From: Apostichopus japonicus
Lineage: Eukaryota > Echinodermata > Holothuroidea > Aspidochirotida > Stichopodidae
Assembly: GCF_037975245.1 (NCBI RefSeq)
Contig: NC_092563.1
Location: 29,537,960-29,601,959, forward strand
Direction of reading: 5' to 3'
DNA: 64,000 nucleotides
In this document: one piece after another, positions 1 to 11,600 of the stretch
How positions within the stretch are numbered: position 1 is the first letter of the stretch
Layout of the letters: every line of letters starts with the position of its first letter
Notes under the pieces: model-generated
The model's database searches: none
What the model was told of the DNA's origin: nothing
Seen by the model: the letters and a program-made list of their open reading frames with translations, nothing else
Position numbers and translations under genes: made by a program

Positions 1-100
1 TGTGGTTTGACACAGAATGACCCATGTAAGAAACTTAATTGGACCGATATTCATCCTTTCAGGTTTGTTTGTTAACTATCTTCAAAGCCTCAAGACTTAC

Positions 101-3100
101 CAGCAATAGATGGATGTTTCTCCAGGGCTTCCTTGCATTTCAGAATGTCATCAACTTGTTTGTAGTTCCAGATTTGATGAACTGAAGAGAAATGTTAGTT
201 CTATATCATTTTCAACAAAAAACACTTAACCTGAAAAGGATCATTCAGTACCTCATAGGTTCAAAAGTGTACAAGGGCAGACATGAAAAAACATTGGATC
301 CATCTTTAAAACTGTTCATCAAAAACAACAACCAAATGTTCAAAACAAGAGAAGCAGTCTTTCACAGTTTCCATTACATTAACCTAAGTTGAATAGATCC
401 TCCTGCAAGCAGGAACTCGTGAAGAAGCCATCATTGGCTTATCAAAAGCCGCAAGCTGACCGAAGTCAGTCTCTTACATTTATATTTAACGTCCATGATT
501 ATGAATTGTCAATTGCCAACAACTCTACATACATTAATCTTGGAGTGACTCAAACCCGAACTAGGGACATTATGGTTGAAAGGCACTGGAGTTAACCACT
601 GAGCTAACACTCCTAACTGTAACAATGTTGACCTACCGTGACCAATGGTGCCTGTTCTCTGACCTGCTGCTCTAGATAGTCCCTGCTCACCAATTATTGT
701 GAGCTACAACAAATCTTACAAGTTCGATGAAACTTTTTTTTTCAATTAACTTCTGATTAACTATTGGTCCAAGACACTGGGGATCTTACAGTGATCAATT
801 AAGTAGCCACAAACACACACAGACACTTTTCCAACAATCTGTGTATTTACTACATTGCACATTTATGAAGTCCCAGTTCTAGTTGGACTTTGACAGCATA
901 AAAGTTGGAAATAAACAAGGCTTCCACATTTAATTGAGGTGAGTATGTGTTATAACAAACCTGTGTCAGAGGCTCCAATCTGAGTCGACAAAACAGCGAT
1001 GAGTTTTCCAGTCTGGCTCTGTTTCAGTATCTCTTCTTGAATGGAAGTGAGTCGCTTAACCTCATCTATAGCAGACTTACCAGTGATGCCAGCTGAGTGG
1101 AGATGGAGTGTTTGTAGTTGGTAGACACCTACAGACAAAATGTTGCCAGATAAGAATTGTAAGACATGACATCAATTCACTTGAAAATTTAGTGAAGAAA
1201 ACCTTTTTATTTATTAAACATTGCTTCATATAAGTGTAAATTATACTGAGAACCATGACCGAAGCAAGTTTTTGGTGATCGTGCCTGGATTTGCATTGCA
1301 CTTTTGCTGGAGTCCAGGTCTAGATCATTTTATTTTTGTATCATAAACCTCTCCACATTTCAATTCCTGCTCCACCTCTGTAGGGCATACATTTTAAACT
1401 ACTTCATCATAACCTCAGAGCAATATATTGCAAGTAAACTAAATATAGGGACATGTTTTATAAGAATATGCTTGCAGACAACTGCAATTCCTGTCAGGAA
1501 AATGATCCCTGTTTTCAGACAAATTTCTTGGTGTTAACAAGAGCCCAAGGGCACTGTGGTTCCTTGCGTAGGGATATATGACAATGCACATAATATTATC
1601 ATAGCAAGATTGGGCTCAAATAGTCCAAGTGATTGTGGTCCTACATAAAGTAACCAACACTATAGACAACACTTTTGTAATCACAAATTGTGATCGGACT
1701 TTTCATTGGAAGGCACTTTTGAGATCTGAATATGGCGTCGAAAATGTAAGAAACATAAGGTCACCTACAAGCGGGTCAACAGATATGATAACATTGGTGA
1801 CCTAAGATCACATGACCTTTAAGTTTGAAAATGTTCCACCACCCCATTCACAACTTGTCCCAAAATATCAATCGTGTCAGACCTTGGCACTGGGAGTTAA
1901 TTGCATTAAATGTCTAAAAATTAACTTTGAACTTGTATAACTTCACACATAACGGTTACCTGGGGTCAACCATTGACATTTTTGATCGGTGAGACGTGAA
2001 TATAGCATCAAAACTATAAAAATGCAAACATTTTTTTCTTTGCCCATTTTCTCCCCCCCCCCAAAATACTAGTTTTTTAACATTAATTGACCTTTGGTGA
2101 CCTCGGATTACATGACCGTTAGTTTGAAAATATTCCCCTATACCAATTGCAACTTGTCCCAAAATATCAACCGTGTCACACCTTGGCACTGGGAGTTAGT
2201 GCATTAAATGTCTGAAAATTCATTTTGACCTTGTATAACTTCACACACAAAGCTCACCCGGGTGTCAACCCATTGACATTTTTGATCACAAGGTAACTTT
2301 GATATCCAAATCTAGCATCAAACCAAACATTTTCTTTTTCACACACTTTCTCACAACAAAAGCACATTTTTTCTAATGTGACCTTTGACCTTTTGACCTT
2401 GGTTTCAGATGTAGTTTGATCTCCTGATTCCAAAAAGCAACACGACAAGTCTGTACAGCCATCCTAACTCCGACCGAAAACTTTGACCCCATATAACTTC
2501 GCACACGACGGTCACACAGGCTCAACCTATAGACATTTATGATCAGAAGGAACCTTTGATATCTGAAAATAGCATCGAAACTGTAAAAATCCCCAAAACA
2601 CTTAAAGGTCACCAGAGGTCAAATTGAGGTCAAGGGTCACACAGATGCGGGTCGACAATTGGATTACATTGAAGCAACTCCCAACCCTAACGGACAATTC
2701 GTTCTCAAGTTATCGCAAAAATACAAGTTTTTTAACATTAATTGACCTTTGGTGACCTTGGATCACATGAATGTTAAGTTTCAAAATGTTCCCCTAACCA
2801 GTTCACAACTTGTCCCAAAATATAAAAAATGTCGCACATTGGCACTGGGAGTTATTGCAGTTTTAATATTTTGGGTTTTTGGACCATAACTGACCTTTGG
2901 TGACCTTTGTGGGCACCACAAATAATAGGGCACACCTTCTCCATATGGCGGATCTATAGTCCAAGTTTGGCCTCAATCCAACTTTCCCTTATTGAGATAG
3001 AGCGTACCCAAGCAAGTGTCACATATGCACACACAGACACACACATGCCAACCTGACTACATAGGTTCCTTTTGCTAAAGCAAGGAACCAAAAAATTAAT

Positions 3101-5563
3101 CCCCAATCATGTGGATACAAGAAGCTTCAAACCACAACTCCCTCGTCCCATTCACTCCCCCTCCCACAGTCATACAAACAATCGACCTGTCAAAAGTTCA
3201 AAACTACACAATCGACCTGTCAAAAGTTCAAAACTTCACAATTTCTTTGAAGCGTCTCACTACAATTGAAATTAAATGGGAAGAAGAAAGAATGAGTAGA
3301 TTCTTACCTCCTTCTTGGATAGGAGTGGTATCTATGGATCCCCAAGTGCACTTAACAAGCTCGTTATTCTGTTTATCAAAGTGTTGGAATGCTTTAAGTA
3401 AGTACTGCTGTTTCCACTCATCATCTGAGGCAAGTGCTGCTCTTACAGACGCTCTATGGGCGAGACTATCTGAAACGTCAACGCAGGTACATTATTGCAG
3501 AAAGTTGCATCACTGGTTAAAGAACACTTTCAAATACTGCTGGGTGCAAGTTTTCTTTGACATTGGTAGTGCGCGCAAGAGGGAAGATGGGTAGAAAACG
3601 ATGAAGAACTTCATCAAATTCTGAATAAAACAAAAAAAAGTCCTGAGATTTTATTAGCTTAACACTTTCATGGAATGCAGTCATGCTACAAACAGAACTT
3701 GACAGATGCGATAAATATTGTAACATTAACCATGTAATGTTGTTAGTTGGTTTACAATTTGAGTGGCTAAGCAACATTTCAAAAACAATACGTGGAGAGA
3801 ATAATATAGCCATTACATTTTGTGTAGCACTTTGGATTTTCTGAAGTTTGGTTCACCTAAGATATTGAAACTTTTATGGTACAGAGTGTACAAACTTGCT
3901 AAGACTGTGCCTTCAGCATTTCACTAACAAGAGCAAATTGTGAAATTGTAGTTCAATTATTGCATTATTCTGTCCTATCAGTAATTGCAAGCAATGAATT
4001 AGTACTATTCACAGTTCCTGAATAGCACTTTGAATATTATGAAATTACACTCCATTTATGATTGAAGTTACTGTGGTCCAGTGAAGCTGATATATTTCAA
4101 TTTGTGTAGCAATTTACATTGTCCATCATACTTTGCAATGCCATGAAGGATGTTTTATTCCCTGCAATACAATACAATTACACAGGACCTTGTCTTGAAA
4201 CTCACCATACTCCCATAGATGTACTGATTCATTCACACCACCAAGCTCTGTCAACCAGAATCCGACCAGCTTTGAATGAGCTGTTCGTAAATGGAACTTG
4301 TCTTTGGTAAGTTGTACATATTCACCCATACATGATGGCTTGATGTTGTAAGTCCTTAGCTCAAACAGCTTCCCATGAGATGCTGTGGATGATAGTGCTG
4401 CCCTCTGCAATGAGGTAAGCTTACCAACACCCTGTAAAGTTGAATGAAATTAGCATGGTATTCAAATCTGAGTACTGATCAAGTTTGCAAGATCAAAGAA
4501 ATTAATACAATGAAACAGGATTCATTCTAACACGACATCAGAAATATATGGAGCATACTACTATGCATTATACAAGTTTTTGAGGTGATAAATGGGTGGG
4601 GTGGGAAAGGGGGGTGGTATTTCTCACATTTGCCAAAATACAGTATACCACACATTTATTGTGCAATCATATCTGTACACAGATGCCGTTTCTAAAATCA
4701 AGCGTAGCATTCCTTAATAAGGATGAGAAATAATGTTGATGCTTTTCTTTTAATGGTGTAAAAAAAATGTTCATACCCATGCTGGCTACACTAAAATTAG
4801 TTAACATGTTCATATCAGCTCTCTTGCAAATCAAGGTCTTTAATTGTTCTACCAGTCTGGAGAAAGATGATTCGCCACATACTAATCTAGATATGCAAGA
4901 TAAGCCATGGCTAATATTATGAAAACCTCCAGGTAATGATCGATGTCATCAAACTGGACACATCCAGAGATGTCGATATAGGTTACGGTATCAACTACCT
5001 CATTGGACCCACTTTTTGCACTCTTGAATGATCCTTAAGTAGGCCTATGAAAACTGGAATACACTATCATTTATCTCAGGTTTCATCCCATCCCTCCATG
5101 TTTTCCTTTTCTTCTAATTGACCTCAGTTGACAGAGCTGTAGTTTGCTTGACCCCTCCTCCTCTCTTCAGATATCTGCCCAAATTGACAAACTTGAAGAG
5201 ATTACAAACCTTTGGCCCGCTCTGGTTGAGTTTTATTGGTTGAGCAAATTGTCCTCCAATACTGGGTGAGCTACTTTTTGAAGGCTGCATAAAATAAAGC
5301 CGATTAACGTTGGTCAATAATTCAAGTGAGCTAACTTAGGACTTGATTCCACCACAGGCGCTCCCAATGTATACTAGCCTAGTTACGTTTTCAGCAAATT
5401 ATTTTATACAGGCCTAACGTATGCACTTCATTGACAGCATAGGTCTGCGGACTCCTCGTTAAAGGTAAACGTACATTTCGGTCAAGTTTACAACAAAATG
5501 TATTATTACCTTTATCTGTGATAAAACTGGACGGAGGCTACTTGCCTTTGTAAAGTGGAGCAT
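101..5563 (-). CDS. NIPSNAP3: NIPSNAP-family mitochondrial protein, five exons, 3' end outside window
   Basis: Coding exons in transcript order are 5563-5510, 4431-4206, 3469-3308, 1128-961 and 181-101. All have GT-AG borders and consistent phases (0, 1, 1, 1, 1). They give 230 codons, and a last short exon must lie beyond the left edge because animal homologues are about 250 residues. Exon 1 encodes MLHFTKASSLRPVLSQIK, a basic Ser/Leu-rich start that looks like a mitochondrial targeting peptide. Exon 2 has HLRTAHSKLVGFW and HLWEY, typical of the first NIPSNAP ferredoxin-like repeat. Exon 3 has AHRASVRAALASDDEW. Exon 4 starts the second repeat (GVYQLQTLHL) and exon 5 has HQIWNYKQVDD. Family members are mitochondrial matrix-associated proteins linked to vesicle transport and mitophagy signalling. 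The HLRTAHS and DDEW features fit the NIPSNAP3 branch better than NIPSNAP1/2. The orthology is by motif memory, not by a tree. Confidence 0.88.
386..612 (-). repeat. tRNA-derived SINE (minus strand)
   Basis: Read on the minus strand, it opens with a tRNA-like head. The A box resembles GCTCAGTGGTTAACTCC at about 608-580 and the B box GTTCGGGTTTGAGTC at about 563-545. A body follows with CTTCGGTCAGCTTGCG and ends GAGTTCCTGCTTGC at about 400. The same body and ending occur in the SINE at 49467-49693, so the two copies define one family. It lies in the last visible intron of the NIPSNAP gene. Confidence 0.72.
1557..3091. repeat. Intronic interspersed repeat with AGGTCA/TGACCT subrepeats
   Basis: Within the NIPSNAP intron, this 1.5-kb stretch is bounded by GGTTCCTTGC (1557-1566) and its complement GCAAGGAACC (3082-3091). 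Inside are four diverged subrepeats of roughly 300 bp. Each contains a CACAACTTGTCCCAAAATAT-like segment and TGACCTTTGGTGACCT-like segments. The same subrepeats, inverted, occur at 37.5-38.5 kb. No ORF of substance is present. It is probably a non-autonomous transposon, but I could not identify a target duplication. Confidence 0.55.
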
Positions 5564-5814
5564 TTTCTGATCTCCTAGCAATCGTCCAACAGTAAAAACT
5601 GAGGTCTTACTCAGCTTGCCTTCAGGCTTGATATATACTGTATCTGTATGTCTGTACAGCTGCCAGGTTTCGGTTGTAGAGCTGCTGTGCTGTTAAAAAT
5701 GTAAACAAGAGGGCAATCCAAGGAGTTGCATATCTCATCGCCAGCAAACACTGATTTCTATGGAACGCCAAAACCGACAAAAATGCAGAAACAAATTATG
5801 TAAAGTCATTATGT

Positions 5815-6240
5815 GAGTACAAAGTTATCGCCACATAATGAAAAAGGACAATTTAAGTCCTCATGTGGCACTAATAGCACCTCCACATAATGACCAAGAA
5901 CATTCTACTTATCATGCGATCCTAACACTGCCACATAATGACCGCAAATACCGACTATATTCACAAGTCCTTATGTGGGGAGTCTCTCATGTCGCCACAT
6001 AAGGACTAACGCAGATCGTTAGTCCTTATGTGGCGATTCGAGTATCCACATAAGAATTAACGAACCGCGTTAGTCGATAGTTGCGATATGAGAGTATCCA
6101 CATAATGACCAACGAACTACATTAGTCCTATGTGGCGATATCAGAGTATCCAGATAAGGACCAACCGAACTGCGTTAGGCCATAAGTGGCGATATCAGAG
6201 TATTCACAACGAACTGCGTTAGTCCTTATGTGGCGATGCC
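5815..6240. repeat. Palindromic CACATAAGGACT hairpin array
   Basis: Repeated alternation of CCACATAAGGAC-type and GTCCTTATGTGG-type half units at irregular spacing of about 25-50 bp. The clearest hairpin has 20-nt arms at 5992-6011 and 6017-6036 that are exact complements around a 5-nt loop. Intervening words such as CGTTAGTCC and AACGAACTGCG recur. It is noncoding and lies just upstream of the NIPSNAP start. Confidence 0.75.
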
Positions 6241-6313
6241 TTTAATGGTTCAGCCGCGGCCTATTCTTTACAATCTAATATTTTATACGGTGCAGATAAT
6301 TTGATAATTCCAG

Positions 6314-7800
6314 CAGTGGCGTCACCAGACTTTTCCGTCTGGGGGGGGGGGCACAGGGGGGCACCAGCATTTGATGGGGGGCACTTAGGTGGATACGGAT
6401 CGCCGTCCTGGGGGAGGGGTCTAAGGGGAGGGGGTGCCCCCATCCCCTTTGGAAAATTTTCGCATACGGAGGATGGGCTAGATGCAAAATGGTGCCACAT
6501 TTGATGCTAAATTCAATCTGAAGATATCTCCAGAATTGCTATTTTTGAGGTAATGATTTTTGCAGAGGATATGAACCACGTGCTGTCGATATTTTGCCTA
6601 ACCCTATCAATAGAACCTACATTTGTTGAATTAATGTGTGCATGACCCCCGACTCCTTTCTTGTCCTTCTCGTTTTCTCCCATTATCTGTTAAGATGTAA
6701 CAGGTTCCAGCATCGTTATTGGCTCCTATCAGGGATCTCACCATGCAATCCAAAGTTTGATCACACATCGAGTATGGCTCAGTATGCAGGTGTGAACATT
6801 CGCCATTTTTTCCTACAAGCATCTGACCTCAAATGACCTCTGCACCCCCTACACAACAGGGTTAATATATGGGTCCACAAATATGGTGCCTGCGGACCCT
6901 CACATTCTCACATTTCGTCAGCTCCTAACCTTTCAACATCAGACCAAGGCAACATACTGCAGTACCCTCCCTTCTCACAGCAGGTCCTATTTCCTCTTGA
7001 GGAATTTATCCATGATCAAATTCAATACATTACACACACATGATTTTAGCAGTACACTGGATTAGGACAACGACGTAGTTCGCTCACCCTAACTCACCCT
7101 AATGGTTTACACAACTTTGTTGCATATATTGCCTATTGCGCATATTTTCTAATCAACTCCGTATGACTGGGTCCATACTCGGAGAATAAAAGACAAAACA
7201 GTCGCATCGAAATCGCTAGTACGTAGGCTACACCACATTCGGCAACACGACATTCTGCAGCACGCAAACTTTTATTTCCTAGGACGGATAAGGGTTAATC
7301 TATTTTTCCGGGATTCTCAGAATCATGAGAAAGGTCCAGAAATAGTGTTCTCTGGAGAGTAGGGTGGCCTACTTTTCAGGAATTTGATTGGACTGCACCT
7401 AGGAAATGAAAACACGGCTGCAGCACAGCCAGAACAGGGAAATTCATTGTTTTGAACGATGAGTCTTGTAGCTCACGAAGCGGACATGTATAGCCGCTGG
7501 TATGGCGTGAGCACTGACACATTCAATGTAAATATCGACACCTGTTGTGATGGCGCGGGTTACGACTTCGATACCCGACGGTCAAGGATAAACTTTTTCA
7601 TTTTTTCGCAGCTCATTTGAAGAAAACACGAATTACTGTGCTTCTTTGTCCTTATGAAAAACCAAATCAGATGATGGGAGTTGAATATAACAAAATATAT
7701 ATATATTTTTTTACCAACCCAAATCTCAGATGGGGGGGGGCACTGGGTTTTCCAGGGGGGGCACGTGCCCCCCTGCCCCCCCCCCTTGGCGACGCCACTG
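6314..7800. mobile_element. Non-autonomous hAT-like element, 1.49 kb
   Basis: The element starts CAGTGGCGTCACC and ends GGCGACGCCACTG. These termini are inverted (one mismatch in 13) and are followed inward by G-rich or C-rich runs. The flanks are a perfect 8-bp direct duplication, AATTCCAG, at 6306-6313 and 7801-7808. CAG...CTG termini plus 8-bp target duplications are the hAT superfamily signature. No transposase-like reading frame is visible inside; the short ORFs there are chance frames. It has inserted in the region between the NIPSNAP and LONP2 starts. Confidence 0.85.
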
Positions 7801-8194
7801 AATTCCAGTGTAATCAATGATCATCAGGGCCATGCATCAAAAAATACCATTGCCAAAATAAATTCTGTGGTGGGGAACCCCCTGTCAAAAGCCCCTAATA
7901 TTAAACGCCGAACAATGAATCAATGAAGCCTAATGCAAAATATTCAGCATGGGTTAATTAAATGTATGAGTTCCAAACCACAGATCCCCTGTCATCAATG
8001 AAATTTCAAGCTTCGATCGTTACCTTTGGGAAGATGTAACTCGTTTTCGGGGACACTGCTAGTACTCCATCGCATTATTGACCTCTGTTATTGAAGAGGA
8101 CTTCATTACCTCCCGATCCTTCTTTTCCCTCAGCTAAATGGTACACTTAGAATTTGATTACCTTTTCCGCAGTTGAGCTAACCACCTCCAAATT

Positions 8195-8395
8195 CCTTGG
8201 TCTTATCTGTTGTCATATCATTGCGCAATGAATGTTGTTTTGAACTTTCACCCCAGTCACCCTAGATAGGGGATTAAAGTACAGCAAAGACAAACATACA
8301 AGCGTGCTGTCAACTGTGTTTACTATTTAGTTTCAGTTGCCCGTATAACGCTAACTGCGATATCATACACACATCGCTGGTTAGAGTGCTCTAAT
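8195..8395 (+). promoter_or_regulatory. Conserved LONP2 upstream block with C/EBP-type palindrome
   Basis: This block ends about 240 bp before the LONP2 start codon and is retained almost unchanged at 27204-27398, upstream of the duplicate. It contains the perfect palindrome TCATTGCGCAATGA (8218-8231), whose core ATTGCGCAAT is the textbook optimal C/EBP bZIP site. Retention in both copies shows the block was part of the duplicated gene. Its promoter role is inferred from position. Confidence 0.5.
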
Positions 8396-8636
8396 TTACG
8401 TACATACGAAACGGACTATCCATTATCTGTATTTACGTAACTGAAACCACCAGCTGTACTATAGTAGTTTACTACACATAAAATCAGAGTTTACAAGGAT
8501 CTCTGACTGAGTGTGGCGGATCAGACTAACCTCAAGATTATCTTAGGAGCCATCAGACTTTTCTGCTCTGAAAACGTGATCACTTAAGCTAGGACACTGT
8601 TTTGCTGTCATTGTAAAGCTGGTTGGTACCGGTAAG

Positions 8637-11600
8637 ATGAAAATGGCGATACCTAGAAACCTGCCTCTGTTAATCATTGCAGACGGTGTCCTGTTACCGG
8701 GTTCTTCGATGCGAGTTCCTGTTAATAACCCCAAAAAGTAAGTGCGAGAACTGAACAATACTAACCTTTTAGAAATTGACTTTTGAACATAGGCCTATGC
8801 TAGTGGCTACTCTACGTAGTGTAACTTTGTAGAAACAAACTTCACACCATGGTAGTGTATGCTTATTACTCTCATCTTCTCATTTGTCACAGAGGCAGAT
8901 GGCATATTCCTCCATCATGTAGAGATTACAAATAGAGTACAATGTACTTACTAAATTACTTAGAATTACTTTGTAGCGCTCGGTTGACGTTTATGTCCTC
9001 TCTAGTAGGATTTTTGCTGACTTAACCAATTCAGATTCAGATTCTTAGTAATAGTATTACTTACATAGTGACTTGCTATCTACCCAGTATGTATAGTTCT
9101 AATAAACAATAACGTAATCTGGATAAGGTTTTGGCAATGGCTTTCCCATCTACCCAGTATGCATACAGTACTTAATAATATGATTTACATTAATGTACCC
9201 TGCAACTTAACGTTAGGCGTAGGTCGAAGCTCTATCACCAATTCGTCAAGTTGATCAATAAGGATGTTCGAGAAATAGCAAAGTTAGTCACTGGCAAGAA
9301 GTCAAGATGGCTAGCCTAAGTCTAACAATCATATTAGGCTATACACATGTAGCCCCCAGGCCAGGATGCAGCTGTTATGTACCAAGAAGGCCAAACATTA
9401 ATTACTGTAGGTCTACATGAAGGTTCTTTCTAACAATTACTAAAGACATGAATTCTAATTACCCAACCTCAGAAGTGCTCCTTTTGGCAAACTTTAGGGA
9501 TTTTCCTTCATGACAGTAAAATTTAGAAGTGTTCAGCAAAGACAAATTTTTTTTTGCAAAATATGAATTTGCATAGCCTAATCCTTCTAATAAACACAAA
9601 ATGGTATCCTTCAGTCTGTGAACAGTGTTTACGTAAATCGTGTATATTAGTAAATTGTCCATAATGCATAGCGATGAGCATTGCATTATAAGTAAATTTG
9701 TCATTAAGATTACTTTACATGTTGAGAGAACCAAAAGTATTTAAGCTGTATGAGCTATCCCTAATCCTAGTTTGGTTGAAACACTACCTGTGATAGTACC
9801 CCCCCTTCCCTCCCCCCCACCCAGCTCGAAAGAGATTCTGATTATTACAACAGCAACTAACTATGTTCTGTTAGTTCTATTCTTTAATTTTCTTTGCTTG
9901 TAGTATGGTCATGGTGAAGACCCATATCTTGAGGTATAACACACTAAGCAGTACAGTCATTGGTGTAATCCCTAGAAGGGCCGGGTCTGAGGTGAGTAAA
10001 GTATTTGTGGACCAAAGTTGTCATTAATTAATTAAACCAAGCGTTGTGACTCCCTCTTTCTTAAGTGGAAGGAGAAAATCAACCCATGTCTTGGTATTGA
10101 TGACAATAGTCATGATGATGTCTTATATACTTATATGATACTTACATGAAAAATTATGAAAGAAGTTGAACTTGAACCACTGTAAAAGTCATATGAGGAA
10201 TATTATAAGAGCAAAGGAGGGAACCCTGGGTGCATCTTATACTTTGGCCCTCAAGTAGATGAATTCTAAGTTTACGATGAATGTCAAAGTTCAGAAGAAG
10301 TTCAAACATGTTAAAACCTAGGCTATGTAAACATGATACTTGAAGAAGTACAACTTGCACGGATCTCATAGATAGACTAAGATAGTGTGCATATTTCCTG
10401 TATTGAGTACAAAGGAAGTATCCTATTTCTTTTAGTGTATGTCAAAGTTCAGGAAAGACAAATTTGGTTGAAACATTGTAGTTAGCGTATTATCCATGCA
10501 AATGCATGTAATGCATCTACTGTACGTTATGCCAGCAACTACTGCAGTTTATTGCTATTACAGTAGGTATTCATTCAAACAGCCAAAAGTTTATGAGAGT
10601 GTCTTCAAAGTTGATTTATAGTAAACTAGTACTTTGAGTAATACTCATGTAGATTGGGTTTGTTCGTTGCTCTCAGCCATAAATCACTAATCTGTTTGTT
10701 TTTAACGTTTAGAAAGATGACTTGAGTGAAATTCATGACATCGGTACTGCAGCAGTTGTAGTGCAGGTAACAGGCACCAATTGGCCAAAACCTGCATACA
10801 CGCTACTAGTTACTGGTCTCTGCCGCTTCAAAGTAGATAAACTCTTGCAGGAAGACCCTTACGCAATGGCAAGAATTACTCAACTGGACAAGGTGCCAGG
10901 AGATGGAGAAGGTAACCATCATAACAAAATCTGATTGGTTATTTATGTTTTTATGTTTGGTTGTAGAAATGAAGACTGTACTGTCACAATGAAACATCTG
11001 AACTTTCTGACTTTTTTAGACACTACTCATGCACTGAATTCAGTCCCCCGAGAAAGATAAGGTCCCTCCTCACTCTGTAAACAAGAGGGCAATCCAAGAA
11101 CGTTTTGACATTTCCGTGAAGGAAAGGTTGAAGAAAATTACGCATTCTTCTATAACTGATGAATGCCTCAAACGTGATTCCTTTCCCAAAATAACACTTC
11201 TTTATATAAAATGGCTCATTATATTTATATTTATGAGTAAGATAAGGTACCTCAAGCTGTTACTTTAGTCCACCCAAATCACAGTAATATGAATGCAGAA
11301 CTTTGCAGTTGAGACAAAGTCTGCATGCTTGTGAAGTTCACAGGATAAAATTCAAAGAGTTTTGTTTGGTGAATACAAGACAGTGTAGATCTCTCTGGAA
11401 AAGTGGTGTTTTAAGCACTTAGAAAACTATTTTAGGAATGACAGGCCTACAGTACCTTACATTTATTCAAAGCAAGCATTGTCACTACTTGGTTTATTTG
11501 GTTTTCATAATACCTGGTTTATGTGTAAGATTCAGAAACACTGTTTATAAATTACAAACATGTGCATCTTGAGTAGTTATACTGTAGAATGTATACACAG

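Larger units (their letters stand above)
5564..8636. promoter_or_regulatory. Divergent intergenic region between NIPSNAP and LONP2
   Basis: NIPSNAP (minus) and LONP2 (plus) start codons face away from each other across 3.07 kb. About half of this is a later insertion (the hAT element 6314-7800), and a hairpin array occupies about 5815-6240. Taking the hAT element and one 8-bp target copy out leaves about 1.6 kb, so the genes were once closer. No TATA box stands out at either start. The stretch 8195-8395 is conserved in the LONP2 duplicate at 27204-27398, which suggests it is the LONP2 promoter-proximal part. Confidence 0.5.

Noticed and set aside
1075-1080. GTAAGT donor inside NIPSNAP exon 4 (minus strand)
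   Set aside because: Reading through it keeps a continuous, family-like protein to the donor at 955-960. Using it would truncate the second repeat.
3109-3594. 161-codon plus-strand frame over NIPSNAP exon 3
   Set aside because: Antisense to a clear exon; no protein family on the plus strand.
5540-5545. GC donor (gcaagt) within NIPSNAP exon 1
   Set aside because: The frame continues through it to a normal GT donor at 5509 with matching phase 0 and a better targeting-peptide length.
6261-6504. Gly/Pro-rich frames on both strands
   Set aside because: They lie in G and C runs of the hAT element end, with no codon bias or domain.
8543-8758. 71-codon minus-strand frame over LONP2 exon 1
   Set aside because: Antisense shadow of a well-supported exon.
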